From Bryobacteraceae bacterium (lineage in GTDB: Bacteria; Acidobacteriota; Terriglobia; Bryobacterales; Bryobacteraceae): a stretch of DNA of 64,000 nt. Below the pieces are notes generated by a model. The model searched no databases. It was given only the letters and a program-made list of their open reading frames with translations, and was not told the origin of the DNA. The first letter of the stretch is position 1. Every line of letters starts with the position of its first letter. This document shows, in pieces, positions 17,215-26,061 of this stretch. The translations under genes were made by a program, and so were the position numbers. The stretch lies in the NCBI GenBank assembly GCA_030041495.1, contig JASHNT010000113.1, positions 52,405 to 116,404 on the forward strand. The letters run 5' to 3'.

Positions 17215-19239
17215 TTAGTTCTGCTCCGCCGGTGGCGCTCCACCACCGCGTCCGCCGCGACCACCCCCGCGGCCTCCACGTCCGCGACCGCGTCCACTAC
17301 CCGGCAGCGGGATGGCCAGCCCGACCAGCTCCGCGCCGTTGCCTTGCGTGCCGTTCACCACGGCCACCAGGAATTGCCGGCCGTTCACTGTGTATGTCAT
17401 GGTGCCGCCGGTCATTTGCGCGCCGAGGGGTATCTCGTAAATCACATCGCCGGTTTTCTTGTCGATGAAGCGCAGATCGTTGCTGCCTTCGATCAGCAGC
17501 GTCTTGGTCACCAGAATCGGCGAGCGTTGTCCTCCGCCCCAATTGCTTGCGTCGATGTTGCCGGCCTTCAGCGCGGGGTTGTTGACGAGCGTGTCGCTCG
17601 GTTTGCCGTTGGGGATCATCCAGGTGTGCTCGCCGGTATTGAGATCGATCGCCGTGATGCGGCCGTACGGCCCTTTGATCAACGGAATTCCGCCCAGGAT
17701 GTTCGGCGTTCCGAGCGACCCTCCTCCAGCGATATAGCGCATTTCCGAACGAGGCTTCCCATCCGGCCCCGGCGTGCTGCCCGGTTGCAAGGCGGAGACG
17801 TAGGCGCTGGTCACCGACGGAATGTAGATCATGCCGGTCTCCGGATCCACCGACGCACTCATCCAGTTGGCTCCGCCGCCGGCGCCCGGCAGTTGCAGGG
17901 TTCCCAGCTTGCCGCCTTCATCGCGCACGATGGGCGGGTTGTACATCGGGCCCAGGTTGTACTGCTCGGCCGCCTTCAACGCCGCGGCTTTGATCTCCGG
18001 AGTGTAATCGGCGAGATCGGACTCGCTCACGCCCTGCCGGTCGAAAGGTGCGGGTTTAGTCGGGAACGGCTGCGTCGGCGAATACCATTCGCCCGGAACA
18101 TGGCCCTGTGGCGTCGGCTTCTCTTCGATGGGCCACACGGGCTGGCCGTTGGTGCGATCGAACACGAAGATGAATGCCGATTTGTTCACCTGCGCCACAG
18201 CTTTGATCTTTTTCCCATTCACCGCGATGTCCAGCAGCACCGGCGCGGAGGGGATGTCGTAATCCCACATGTCGTGGTGAATCAGTTGGTAATACCAGAT
18301 CTTCTTACCGGTTTTGGCGTCCAGGCAGACCAAACTGTCCGAAAACAGATTCGCGCCCGGCCTCTGCCCTCCGTAAGTGTCGCCGCTAGGCGCCTCAACG
18401 GGAATATAAACGTAGCCAAGCTCTTCATCGCCCGTGAGAGGTCCCCATGCGCCGGTGTTGCCGGTAAATTTCCACGATGGCTCACCGGTCTCCGGATCGG
18501 GCAGCCAGGTTTCGACTCCCGGCTCGCCCGCCTGCGGGACGGTGTGGAAGGTCCACAGCAGCTTGCCGGTGCGGACGTCGTAGCCGCGGACGTATCCGGG
18601 GGTGTTGAGCTTGGTCGGCAGTGCGGTTCCGACTTTTTCGGAGGCTCCCACCACGGCCACGTCGCGGACGATGATGGGCGGCGAGGTCGCGCCGATCGAT
18701 TCCTTCTTCACTTCCGCGCGATCCAGGCCGACCCACAGGTCGACGTGCGCATCTTGGCCGAAGCTCGCAATCGGGACGCCGGTGTGCGCGTTCAGCGCCA
18801 CCAGTTGATAACCGGGAGTGACGAATAGAATCCGGTCGTCGCCTTTACCGTCGCTCCAGTAGCTGAGCCCGCGATTGACGGGGCGAACCGCGCCGCGCTC
18901 CTTGGTGTCGTCGCCATTGTAGAGCCACTTGGTTTCGCCGGTAGAGGCGTCGATGGCCACCACGGTCCGGCTGGTTCCGGCCGTCACGTAGAGCATCCCG
19001 CCGACCTCCAGCGGGGTCACTTCCCACGCCGCTTGCGGCGACGGTCCCATGTTCTGGGCTTTCCAGCGCCAAGCCACCTGGAGGTTCTTGACGTTTGAGG
19101 CGTTGAGCTGATCGAGCGGGGAGTAGCGCGTGCTTCCCGCATCGCCGCCGTTTACGCGCCATTCGCCATTGGTGGTCCCGTATTGCGCCAGGCCCGGGAG
19201 CGCGAGAAGTAGGGCTGGCAGCATTTTCAAAGCCGGCAT
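17215..19239 (-). CDS. PQQ-type beta-propeller dehydrogenase (exported)
   Basis: A 674-residue exported protein (signal peptide MPALKMLPALLLALPGLAQ) with the eight-bladed quinoprotein fold. Tryptophan-type repeats are seen as NLQVAWRWKAQ, TGETKWLYNGD, TGKLLWTFHTVP, TGKKIWYYQLIHHDMWDYD and NTGEHTWMIPNG. The layout is that of membrane or soluble quinoprotein glucose/alcohol dehydrogenases, but there is no CxxCH heme motif and no N-terminal membrane region. The chain ends in a Gly/Arg tract (GRGRGGRGGGRGGRGGG) before APPAEQN, similar to the insert in the secreted protein at 13964. It is convergent with the secreted operon. PQQ use is family knowledge and the substrate is unknown. Confidence 0.88.
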   Translation of the reverse strand: MPALKMLPALLLALPGLAQYGTTNGEWRVNGGDAGSTRYSPLDQLNASNVKNLQVAWRWKAQNMGPSPQAAWEVTPLEVGGMLYVTAGTSRTVVAIDASTGETKWLYNGDDTKERGAVRPVNRGLSYWSDGKGDDRILFVTPGYQLVALNAHTGVPIASFGQDAHVDLWVGLDRAEVKKESIGATSPPIIVRDVAVVGASEKVGTALPTKLNTPGYVRGYDVRTGKLLWTFHTVPQAGEPGVETWLPDPETGEPSWKFTGNTGAWGPLTGDEELGYVYIPVEAPSGDTYGGQRPGANLFSDSLVCLDAKTGKKIWYYQLIHHDMWDYDIPSAPVLLDIAVNGKKIKAVAQVNKSAFIFVFDRTNGQPVWPIEEKPTPQGHVPGEWYSPTQPFPTKPAPFDRQGVSESDLADYTPEIKAAALKAAEQYNLGPMYNPPIVRDEGGKLGTLQLPGAGGGANWMSASVDPETGMIYIPSVTSAYVSALQPGSTPGPDGKPRSEMRYIAGGGSLGTPNILGGIPLIKGPYGRITAIDLNTGEHTWMIPNGKPSDTLVNNPALKAGNIDASNWGGGQRSPILVTKTLLIEGSNDLRFIDKKTGDVIYEIPLGAQMTGGTMTYTVNGRQFLVAVVNGTQGNGAELVGLAIPLPGSGRGRGRGGRGGGRGGRGGGAPPAEQN

Positions 19240-19261
19240 GGGTGATTTCGTCCTCTGGCCG

Positions 19262-19267
19262 ATTATA
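19262..19267 (-). promoter_or_regulatory. Candidate -10 box of the quinoprotein gene
   Basis: A perfect TATAAT on the minus strand, 23 bases upstream of the ATG at 19239, with an AGAGGA ribosome-binding site between them. No good -35 hexamer is seen at 16-18 bases. Confidence 0.45.
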
Positions 19268-19333
19268 TGTCATCTCGTTTGGCTGGGGCATCGCGAGCGG
19301 GCCGGATGCCGCGAGCGAGGATACAATCTGGAT

Positions 19334-19618
19334 ATGAGCAGCAAGACGCTCCTGACAGCCGATGAGCTGGAGCAGATGCCCGACGACGATTGGGTGCAAA
19401 TCGAACTCGACGAAGGGGAATTGATCACCATGCCTCCGGCCGGATGGGACCACGGCAGGATCGAGATGCGGATTGGAAGGGTGATCGGCAGCTATGCCGA
19501 GCAACTGGGCGAAGTGGTGAGCGGAGACACGGGATTCAGATTGGACGATGGTACGGTCCGCGCTCCCGACGTCGCCTTGGTGAAGCAAGAGCGCGTGGGG
19601 ACTGTTGCCAGGGAGTGA
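19334..19618 (+). pseudogene. Truncated Uma2 (DUF820) family nuclease-like protein
   Basis: The 94-residue product begins MSSKTLLTADELEQMPDDDW and contains GWDHGRIEMRIGRVIGSY, TGFRLDDGTVRAPDVALV and then VKQERVGTVARE. This is the N-terminal half of the Uma2 family, whose restriction-endonuclease-like fold usually spans 180-200 residues. The part after the first active-site aspartate (RAPDV), which should carry the second acidic residue and the lysine, is missing. A TGA stops the frame, and the convergent kinase gene begins 65 bases later. Probably a dead remnant; no transposon edge is visible. Confidence 0.6.
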
Positions 19619-19683
19619 CCTGCTGGAGGCTCCCGAACTACTGCCGGGTTTCTCAGTCGCCGTATCTTCGTTCTTCGGGTAAC

Positions 19684-20892
19684 TCAATCCGGCCTGGCGT
19701 ACACCGCGGCCTTCTGGAACAGAGCGGTAAACCAGAACCGCGAGCCCACTCCCAGCTGGCTTTCAATGCCGATGTCGCCGCCCATCAGTTCCACCAGTTG
19801 CCGGGAGATCGCCAAACCCAGTCCGGTGCCGCCGTACTTGCGGGTGATCGAACCGTCGGCTTGCACGAATGGCTGGAACAAGCGGCCTTTAGCCTCTTCC
19901 GTCAAGCCGATGCCGGTGTCGGCGACTTCAAACATCAGCTTGATGCGGTCCTCGCCAACAACCGAAATCCGCCGCCCGCAGGTGCGGATGGAAATCGACA
20001 CACTGCCTTGCTCGGTGAACTTGATCGCGTTGCCGACCAGATTCATCAGCACCTGCCGCAGCCGCAGCGCATCTCCGGTGAGCTGCTGCCACGAATCCGG
20101 GCAAGCCGAGCAGGTCAGATCCAACCCTTTGGCGCGTGCCCGCACGCTCAGCAGCCGCACCACTTCTTCGGCGATGGCCGCCGGCTGCAGGTCGTCGTTT
20201 TGCAATTCGAGTTTGCCGGCCTCAATGCGCGAAATGTCCAGAATGCTGTCGATGATGGAGAGCAATCCCTCGGCCGACCGGTAAGCCGTCTCCGCCCAAT
20301 CGCGCTGTTCCTCGGAGAGCTCACTGTCGAGAAGCAGTCCGGTCATGCCCAGCACGCCGTTCATGGGGGTGCGGATTTCGTGGCTAACGTTGGCGAGGAA
20401 CTGATTCTTTAACTCCGTGGCTTCACGCGCCACGCGCAGAGCTTCGGCCAGCTCCATGTTTTTCTGCTCGATTTCCGCCGCGTAGGACCTGAGTTTTTCC
20501 TCGGCCTGCTTGCGCTCCAGGGCGTAGCGAATGGCGCGCTCCAGGAGCTTGGAGTGCAGATCGCTCTTGACCAGGTAGTCCGCCGCGCCGGCCTTCATGG
20601 CTTGCACATCGATCTCCCAGTCTTCCTGCCCGGTCAGCAGAATGATGGGGGCCTTGCAGCCTTTGGCTAACGCCGCGCGCAACAGATCGAGCCCGTCGGC
20701 TTCACCCAAGTGATAGTCGAACAGGTACAGGTCGTGCTCGTTACGTTGTACCGCTTCCAGGGCTTGCTGGTAGGTGGGCGCCCAATCCAGCTCGACCTCG
20801 TGACGCTCGATGCCGTGCAGCAGGTCGCGCGTCAGGATGTAGTCGTCCTCGTCGTCGTCGGCCAGGAAGACCCGCAGTATGCCCCGGTCCAT
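19684..20892 (-). CDS. Cytosolic receiver-histidine kinase hybrid
   Basis: A 402-residue protein without membrane helices. An N-terminal receiver domain (6-125, phospho-acceptor Asp59 in [11 protein letters not shown], conserved Lys109) is followed by a coiled coil (128-160), HisKA with [10 protein letters not shown] (His171) and HATPase with [15 protein letters not shown] and GGTGLGLA (284-361). A receiver placed in front of a kinase acts as a phosphorylation-controlled input in characterised proteins. It follows the small response regulator gene by 16 bases and is the last of three signalling genes in one direction. Confidence 0.93.
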   Translation of the reverse strand: MDRGILRVFLADDDEDDYILTRDLLHGIERHEVELDWAPTYQQALEAVQRNEHDLYLFDYHLGEADGLDLLRAALAKGCKAPIILLTGQEDWEIDVQAMKAGAADYLVKSDLHSKLLERAIRYALERKQAEEKLRSYAAEIEQKNMELAEALRVAREATELKNQFLANVSHEIRTPMNGVLGMTGLLLDSELSEEQRDWAETAYRSAEGLLSIIDSILDISRIEAGKLELQNDDLQPAAIAEEVVRLLSVRARAKGLDLTCSACPDSWQQLTGDALRLRQVLMNLVGNAIKFTEQGSVSISIRTCGRRISVVGEDRIKLMFEVADTGIGLTEEAKGRLFQPFVQADGSITRKYGGTGLGLAISRQLVELMGGDIGIESQLGVGSRFWFTALFQKAAVYARPD

Positions 20893-20908
20893 CTAGACTC
20901 AAACTCCT

Positions 20909-21370
20909 TCAAGCGGCTTGCTCGCGAGGGGGAAGCTCCACGATCTCAAACCAGTAGCGGCCGAACGCCAGGGTCAAGTCCACCAACGATTGAAAGGTGA
21001 CCGGCTTGACGATGAACGAATTCACCCCCAGATCGTAAGCGCGGAAGATGTCCTCTTCCGCCTTGGAAGTGGTCAGAACCACGGTCGGAATCAGGCGCAG
21101 GCGCGGATCGGCCTTCAGGTGTTGCAAGGCTTCACGGCCATCCATGCGCGGCATGTTGAGATCCAGCAGAATCATGCCGGGCAGCGGCTGATCGGCCAGG
21201 CCGGCGTAGTTGCCGCGGCGGTGAAGATAATCCAGCAGCTCTTCCCCGTCTTCGACGAAATGCAGCTCATTGGCGAGGCGGCTCTCCTCCCAGGCCTCTT
21301 TCACCAGCATCCGGTCTTCCGGATCGTCGTCGGCATACAGCACAGTTATCGGGCGGGCGGCTTTATTCAT
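20909..21370 (-). CDS. Single-domain response regulator (Rcp1-like)
   Basis: A 153-residue stand-alone receiver. The acidic pocket is in YADDDPEDR, the phospho-acceptor is Asp70 in LLDLNMPRMDG, followed by LTTSKAEED and the conserved Lys122 in VKPVTF. The wording DPEDR...WEESRLANELHFVEDGEELLDYL is typical of Rcp1-type regulators that partner PAS or phytochrome-type kinases. It has no output domain, so it probably relays phosphate or works by protein contact. It overlaps the upstream PAS-kinase gene by eight bases, which supports that kinase as its cognate donor. Confidence 0.93.
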   Translation of the reverse strand: MNKAARPITVLYADDDPEDRMLVKEAWEESRLANELHFVEDGEELLDYLHRRGNYAGLADQPLPGMILLDLNMPRMDGREALQHLKADPRLRLIPTVVLTTSKAEEDIFRAYDLGVNSFIVKPVTFQSLVDLTLAFGRYWFEIVELPPREQAA

Positions 21371-22589
21371 TCAAATGGTCTCCTACGAAATGCGGTTCTG
21401 TTTGACGTGCCGGCACGGCAGCGATGCTGGGTAGAGTGACGATAAACTTGGCGCCGGCGCCAGGACTGCTTTCCGCCCAGATCGAGCCCCCGTGCCGCTC
21501 CGCGATCTTGCGGCAGATGGCGAGCCCGATGCCGGAGCCGTCATATTCGCTTCTGCCATGTAGCCTTTGGAACACCTGGAAGATCCGGTCCTGATATTTC
21601 TGGTCGAAGCCGATGCCGTTGTCTTCCACGATCACGCGGCACTGCGGACCAAATCTTCCCTCACGCGCAGCCTCGGCGCGCACGTGCACCACGGGCCGCT
21701 GGCCGGGTTTGTGAAATTTCAAAGCGTTGCCGATCAGGTTCTGGAACAACTGCGACATTTGCAACCGGTCCGCCATCAGGGCCGGCAACCGGCCAATCTC
21801 GACTTGTCCACCCACCTGCTCGATGCGCGATTCCAAGTCCGCAACCACGTCGAAAACCACCGCGTGCAGGTCGATCGCTTCAAACGGATGCGGGTGCGTG
21901 CCCACACGCGACAGCGCCAGCAGGTCCTGGATCAAAATCTGCATCCGCGAAGCTGCGCTCTGCATTCTCGCCAGATAGTCGCGCCCAGCCTCATTGAGCG
22001 AGTCCGCGCACTTGGTTTTGAGCCGATCGCCGAAGGCTTGAATCTTGCGCAGAGGCTCCTGCAGGTCGTGCGAGGCGACGTAGGCGAATTGCTCCAGCTC
22101 CGCATTAGAGCGAACCAGCTCGCTAGCCTGCTTCTGTAGTTCCTTCTCGGCCTGCTTGCGTGCGGTGATGTCGACCATGAAAGAGCGGATCCCCACGACT
22201 TCTCCAGCCGCATTGTGGATTAGCCTGGGGTGGATCTCGAGGAAGACGGCCGAGCCATCCTGCCGCTTGTACTCCCGTTCGACGCGCGTGAGCGCTTCGG
22301 AACCGGAAAGTTTGGCGCGCAATGCCGCGGCGCTCCTTTCCCGCTCATCCAGCGCCATGAACTCCCAGATGGGGCGGCCGACCATGTCCTCGGCGGAGAA
22401 TCCCAACAGGGCACACTCGAGCGGGTTGACGCGCACCACCAATCCTTGAGCGTCGATCTCGTGGCAGGCCACCGGCGCTTCCGTGAAAAGGCTCTCGTAT
22501 TGAAGCTGGATTTCGCGGAGCCGGTGCTCGAATGCGGTTTGGCTTTCGGGATGGGCGGCTTGGGATTCGAGATGAGAAGATGCAGCCAA
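21363..22589 (-). CDS. PAS-domain sensor histidine kinase
   Basis: A 408-residue soluble kinase. One PAS domain with PAC motif (about 25-150: LFTEAPVACHEIDAQGLVVRVNP ... DITARKQAE) is followed by a HisKA of the phytochrome-type subgroup, FAYVASHDLQEPLRKI, with His174 as phospho-acceptor, then HATPase motifs NLIGNALKFH, VEDNGIGFD and YDGSGIGLAICRKI. No GAF or PHY domain is present. The start is a TTG at 22589 with AAAGGG upstream. First gene of the PAS-kinase, regulator, receiver-kinase run. Confidence 0.92.
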   Translation of the reverse strand: MAASSHLESQAAHPESQTAFEHRLREIQLQYESLFTEAPVACHEIDAQGLVVRVNPLECALLGFSAEDMVGRPIWEFMALDERERSAAALRAKLSGSEALTRVEREYKRQDGSAVFLEIHPRLIHNAAGEVVGIRSFMVDITARKQAEKELQKQASELVRSNAELEQFAYVASHDLQEPLRKIQAFGDRLKTKCADSLNEAGRDYLARMQSAASRMQILIQDLLALSRVGTHPHPFEAIDLHAVVFDVVADLESRIEQVGGQVEIGRLPALMADRLQMSQLFQNLIGNALKFHKPGQRPVVHVRAEAAREGRFGPQCRVIVEDNGIGFDQKYQDRIFQVFQRLHGRSEYDGSGIGLAICRKIAERHGGSIWAESSPGAGAKFIVTLPSIAAVPARQTEPHFVGDHLNE

Positions 22590-22650
22590 CCTATGCGCCC
22601 TTTCATCTTGTGCTTCGGTCGGATTCGGCGAAATCTTTATGTATGACGGG

Positions 22651-23433
22651 TTACTCGAAATCCAGGTCTACCACCCCTAGGGAACCGAAATCCGCTTGAA
22701 TGCGGTCTCCGCGCTCTCCCATGTAGACCTCCATAGTCACTCCCGTCGTGACGTACTGACCCGCTTCCAAGCGGAGCCCATGCGAGGAAAGCTGATTCGC
22801 CAGCCAAGCCAGCGCGTTCAAGGGATGGCCCAGCACCGCCCGGCCACTACCTTCGCGATGCAGCTTACCATTCACGATGAGACGGACGGTGTGCGCGGCC
22901 AGGTCAAGCTCACGCCAATCCGTGGCTAGGCGGCCCTTCACCCAGGCCGCATGACACGCGTTATCTGCGATCAAGGACGGCGCACCGATGGTGGTCCAAT
23001 CGTCGAAGCGGCTGTCGACGATCTCGATCCCCGGGAGAACGCCTTCTACTGCTTCCGCAACTTCCTCTGCCCGATAGGGCTCGGCTCGAGCCGGGAGGCC
23101 CTGCGTCATGCGAAAGGCGAATTCGGCTTCCACCACGCGCATAAAGAACCGACTGGCGTCGATGCGCGCCGGGGTGTCGAAGCAAAATGCCGACATCATG
23201 CGGCCATAGAAGGGACCGTCGACGTTCAACTGCCTCTGCGCGGTGACGTTGGTGCAAGCGATCTTGTATCCGATCCCGTACCCACCGTAATGCTGGATCA
23301 GCTTGCGCACCAGAGCGTCCTGACAGGCGTAAGCCGGCTCAGAGCTCATGGGCCGAACGGCTTCCGGAAGCTCGGGCAGACGCACGTGCGTGGTTCTGGC
23401 TCGAAACAACAAGTCTGCGTTCGATTTGTCCAC
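22651..23433 (-). CDS. 2-keto-4-pentenoate hydratase/fumarylacetoacetate hydrolase-fold protein
   Basis: A 260-residue enzyme related to MhpD/HpcG hydratases, which add water to 2-keto-4-enoates formed after aromatic ring cleavage. Seen: GYGIGYKIACTN with Lys57, the divalent-metal set VVEAEFAF (Glu102 and Glu104) with PGIEIVDSRFDDW (Glu137, Asp140), and the closing TTGVTMEVYMGERGDRIQADFGSLG. The GTG at 23433 is preferred over an ATG at 23349 because the first 28 residues align with the usual family N-terminus. No neighbouring meta-cleavage genes are present, so the pathway cannot be assigned. Confidence 0.85.
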   Translation of the reverse strand: MDKSNADLLFRARTTHVRLPELPEAVRPMSSEPAYACQDALVRKLIQHYGGYGIGYKIACTNVTAQRQLNVDGPFYGRMMSAFCFDTPARIDASRFFMRVVEAEFAFRMTQGLPARAEPYRAEEVAEAVEGVLPGIEIVDSRFDDWTTIGAPSLIADNACHAAWVKGRLATDWRELDLAAHTVRLIVNGKLHREGSGRAVLGHPLNALAWLANQLSSHGLRLEAGQYVTTGVTMEVYMGERGDRIQADFGSLGVVDLDFE

Positions 23434-23467
23434 CAGTTTATGGTACGCGAACGCGAGATAATGGAAG

Positions 23468-24223
23468 TTGCTCCTCCGCTTGGCTCTGCTGGCGTCCCTC
23501 GGCGTGTTGCCGTTGCTCGCCCAAACCGCGCCGGTACGTTCCTATAAGGTCGTGCGAATGTATCCGCACGATACAAAGGCTTTCACGGAAGGGCTGGAGT
23601 ATCACAACGGGTCGCTATGGGAGAGCACTGGGCTCAATGGGACGAGCTCGGTGCGGAGGGTCGATCTGGAAACTGGACGGCCTTTGGAGGATCATCCTCT
23701 CTCCACGCTGTATTTCGGTGAAGGCATCACGTTCTTCGGCGACCGCTTATTCCAGCTCACCTACATGAACGGCGTGGCGTTCGCTTACGATCCGAAGACC
23801 TTCAAGCAGCTCACCTCTTATCACTATTCGGGCGAAGGCTGGGCCCTGACGCACGATGGGAAGCGCCTGATCATGAGCGACGGCAGCTCCGCCCTACGCT
23901 TCCTCGACCCGGCGACGTTTCAGGAGCAGAGCCGGCTAACGGTGCGCGACGGAGCCCGGCCGGTCTCCAATTTGAATGAGCTGGAGTGGATCGACGGCGA
24001 AATCTGGGCCAACATCTGGATGCAGGAGATCATCGCGCGGATCGACCCGCGCAGCGGGCAAGTCAAATCCTGGGTGAATCTGCAAGGCCTGCGCGCGCAG
24101 GCCGGCTGTAGCGACGCCTGCGACGTACTCAACGGGATCGCCTACGACGCCGCGCGGAAGCGGATCTTTGTGACCGGGAAATACTGGCCGAAGCTCATCC
24201 AGATAGAGGTTGCCGGGCCGTAG
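23468..24223 (+). CDS. Glutaminyl-peptide cyclotransferase (bacterial/plant type), exported
   Basis: A 251-residue protein of the five-bladed propeller glutamine cyclotransferase family, which turns N-terminal glutamine of peptides into pyroglutamate. It has a signal peptide (LLRLALLASLGVLPLLAQ). Diagnostic stretches are YPHDTKAFTEGLEYHNGSLWESTGLNGTSSVRRVDL, LNELEWIDGEIWANIW and DACDVLNGIAYDAARKRIFVTGKYWP. No ATG is available because an in-frame TAA lies just upstream, so a TTG at 23468 is taken as the start. It diverges from the hydratase gene 34 bases away. Confidence 0.88.
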   Translation: MLLRLALLASLGVLPLLAQTAPVRSYKVVRMYPHDTKAFTEGLEYHNGSLWESTGLNGTSSVRRVDLETGRPLEDHPLSTLYFGEGITFFGDRLFQLTYMNGVAFAYDPKTFKQLTSYHYSGEGWALTHDGKRLIMSDGSSALRFLDPATFQEQSRLTVRDGARPVSNLNELEWIDGEIWANIWMQEIIARIDPRSGQVKSWVNLQGLRAQAGCSDACDVLNGIAYDAARKRIFVTGKYWPKLIQIEVAGP

Positions 24224-24226
24224 AAA

Positions 24227-24565
24227 CTAGAGCGGGAAGTCGTCGCCGCGGAAATCTTGTGCGTGTACGGCTCGTACCAATTCCTCGGGGGTCGGAGGGC
24301 GGTTCGTGGGAAGGCTCGCTGGGGCGGCCGGCATGGCGCTGGCCAGCGAAGCCAGACTGGGGGAGACCGGCTCGGGCTGGGCTGCCGGAATCCCAGGCAC
24401 AGCCGCTTGCGAAAGCAGCCCGCCGCCGCGCCGGATGTCCTTGAGCACTTCTTTGATCTCCTGCATATCGGTGGCGATCTGGAACAGCTTCATCACGCCT
24501 GCGGCAATCAGCGCGAGAACCACCAGTGTAGTGGCGAAACTTAAAAGGTCCTGGATTGTGCCCAT
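24227..24565 (-). CDS. Small single-pass membrane protein of unknown function
   Basis: A 112-residue protein with one N-terminal membrane helix (about 8-30, LLSFATTLVVLALIAAGVMKLF), a short charged helix (MQEIKEVLKDIRRGG) and a Pro/Ala-rich tail that ends in TPEELVRAVHAQDFRGDDFPL. The start MGTIQDLL at 24565 is preferred to a longer frame reaching 24619. I recognise no family. It converges on the cyclotransferase gene with three bases between the stops. Confidence 0.55.
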   Translation of the reverse strand: MGTIQDLLSFATTLVVLALIAAGVMKLFQIATDMQEIKEVLKDIRRGGGLLSQAAVPGIPAAQPEPVSPSLASLASAMPAAPASLPTNRPPTPEELVRAVHAQDFRGDDFPL

Positions 24566-24721
24566 ACTTCGACTCCCCGCCTGTTCATCGGCAGGACAGC
24601 GGTAAGGCTTTAGTACCATCGCTCACGTGGATCTAGCGATCCGCCGCCTGGCAGAGGCGGAAAAGTCAAATTGGCAAGAAAGATCAAGCTATCCGAAGCT
24701 CACTCGGCTAGACTACTCGTT

Positions 24722-25630
24722 ATGCAGGACTGGAATAGAGTCCAGGGAGCGCTTCGGTACGCGGCGCGTAACCCGGGCCGGAACGTGTTGCTGCGAGAGC
24801 TGGCGGCTGAGACGCAACAATCGGTTTTTCACGCCCATCGGACACTTCGCCGGGCGCTCGGGGAGACGCCCAAGCAGTACACATGGCGGCTAAGAGTGGA
24901 TCGCGCTGCTAGCATGCTGCTCGTTTCGCGAAGCTCGATTCTGGAAATTGGGCTCGAGTGCGGATTCGAGAGCCATGAAGCGTTCTGCCGGGCATTCCGG
25001 CGGCGATTCCGGATGAGTCCCACAGCCTACCGGAAACGCGGATTGAGTGGGGCAGGCGCGCCGGAACATGCGAATTTCGTGAACGAAATCGGGCCGTGTG
25101 TGGGGCTATATCAAGTCGACGTGAAGGAAAGGAACTCGCGCGAACCTGTGGACTACATCATTGAGAGAAGAGAACTGGCGGCACAGCCTGTGCTGGTCGT
25201 CCGGAAGAGAGTGCGGCGCACCGAAATTGCAACCACGATTGGCGCGGAGCTTCCCAAGGTTTTTCTCTCCGCGCAGCAGCGGGGCATCGCCATCTCCGGC
25301 TATCCGATTACGCGGTATCTGGAGACAAGCATCGGCTTGGTGACGCTAGAGACGGGAATGCGAGTCTCGGCGCACAAGGGAGAATGGAAAGTGGGCGATG
25401 GCGAAGGCGGCCTCGTGGCCGGAATGCTGCCCGGCGGGCCTGCGGCTGTCACCATTCATTGCGGACCGTACGATCAACTGCAAGGGGCGTACGCCGCATT
25501 GGAGGAATGGATCTCCGCGAACGGATTCGAATCCGCCGGTGTGCCGTGGGAAGCGTATTTGAACGATCCGGCGGATCATCCCAATCCGCGGGACTGGAAA
25601 ACCGAGGTGTGCTGGCCCCTCCGGGCGTGA
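24722..25630 (+). CDS. AraC-family regulator with GyrI-like effector domain
   Basis: About 302 residues. Residues 1-105 hold the two AraC helix-turn-helix motifs (LLRELAAETQQSVFHAHRTLRRALGE and SILEIGLECGFESHEAFCRAFRRRF ending in MSPTAYRKRG). The rest is a GyrI-like (SOUL-fold) small-molecule-binding domain with EIATTIGAELPKVF, GGLVAGMLPGGPAAVTIHCGPYDQLQGAYAALEEWI and a final WKTEVCWPLRA. The DNA-binding domain therefore precedes the ligand domain, as in the Rob/BmrR-like multidrug regulators. A TTG at 24671 would add 17 residues. No efflux gene is adjacent, so the target is unknown. Confidence 0.9.
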   Translation: MQDWNRVQGALRYAARNPGRNVLLRELAAETQQSVFHAHRTLRRALGETPKQYTWRLRVDRAASMLLVSRSSILEIGLECGFESHEAFCRAFRRRFRMSPTAYRKRGLSGAGAPEHANFVNEIGPCVGLYQVDVKERNSREPVDYIIERRELAAQPVLVVRKRVRRTEIATTIGAELPKVFLSAQQRGIAISGYPITRYLETSIGLVTLETGMRVSAHKGEWKVGDGEGGLVAGMLPGGPAAVTIHCGPYDQLQGAYAALEEWISANGFESAGVPWEAYLNDPADHPNPRDWKTEVCWPLRA

Positions 25631-25641
25631 CGCGCCACAGA

Positions 25642-26034
25642 CTAACTTTTTTCAAATTTGAGCGACGCCGAGTTCATGCAATAGCGCTGCCCTGAGGGCC
25701 TTGGACCATCGGGAAACAAATGCCCCAGGTGCGCATCGCAGCGGGCGCACAGAACCTCGATGCGGCGCATTCCATGGCTTGTGTCTTCTACCGTACGGAC
25801 GGCATCTTTGTCGATCGCATCGAAGAAGCTGGGCCAGCCGGTGCCGGACTCAAACTTGGTTTCTGAGCGGAACAATTCGGCATCGCAGCACACGCAGCGA
25901 TACACGCCGTGGTCGTGGTTGTCCCAATACGCTCCGGTGAAGGCCGGCTCAGTGCCCTTCTGACGGGTCACGTAATATTGCTCCGGGGAGAGCTGCTTCT
26001 TCCACTCCTGCTCCGTCTTGGTCACCTTGTCCAT
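25642..26034 (-). CDS. msrB: Peptide-methionine (R)-S-oxide reductase MsrB
   Basis: A 130-residue MsrB that reduces methionine-R-sulfoxide in proteins. The catalytic cysteine is Cys119 in RYCMNSASL. The zinc site is complete (Cys47 and Cys50 in CVCC, Cys96 and Cys99 in CARC). Also seen are the substrate motif SGTGWPSFF and GHLFPDGP. There is no signal peptide, so it acts in the cytoplasm. It is a single gene between the convergent AraC-type regulator and divergent lolA. Confidence 0.97.
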   Translation of the reverse strand: MDKVTKTEQEWKKQLSPEQYYVTRQKGTEPAFTGAYWDNHDHGVYRCVCCDAELFRSETKFESGTGWPSFFDAIDKDAVRTVEDTSHGMRRIEVLCARCDAHLGHLFPDGPRPSGQRYCMNSASLKFEKS

Positions 26035-26061
26035 ACACCCTCAAGCTTACACTGGAAGTAG

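Noticed and set aside
21363..22589. Bacteriophytochrome
   Set aside because: The HisKA subtype and the Rcp1-like partner suggested it, but there is no GAF or PHY domain and no chromophore-binding cysteine region, only one PAS domain.
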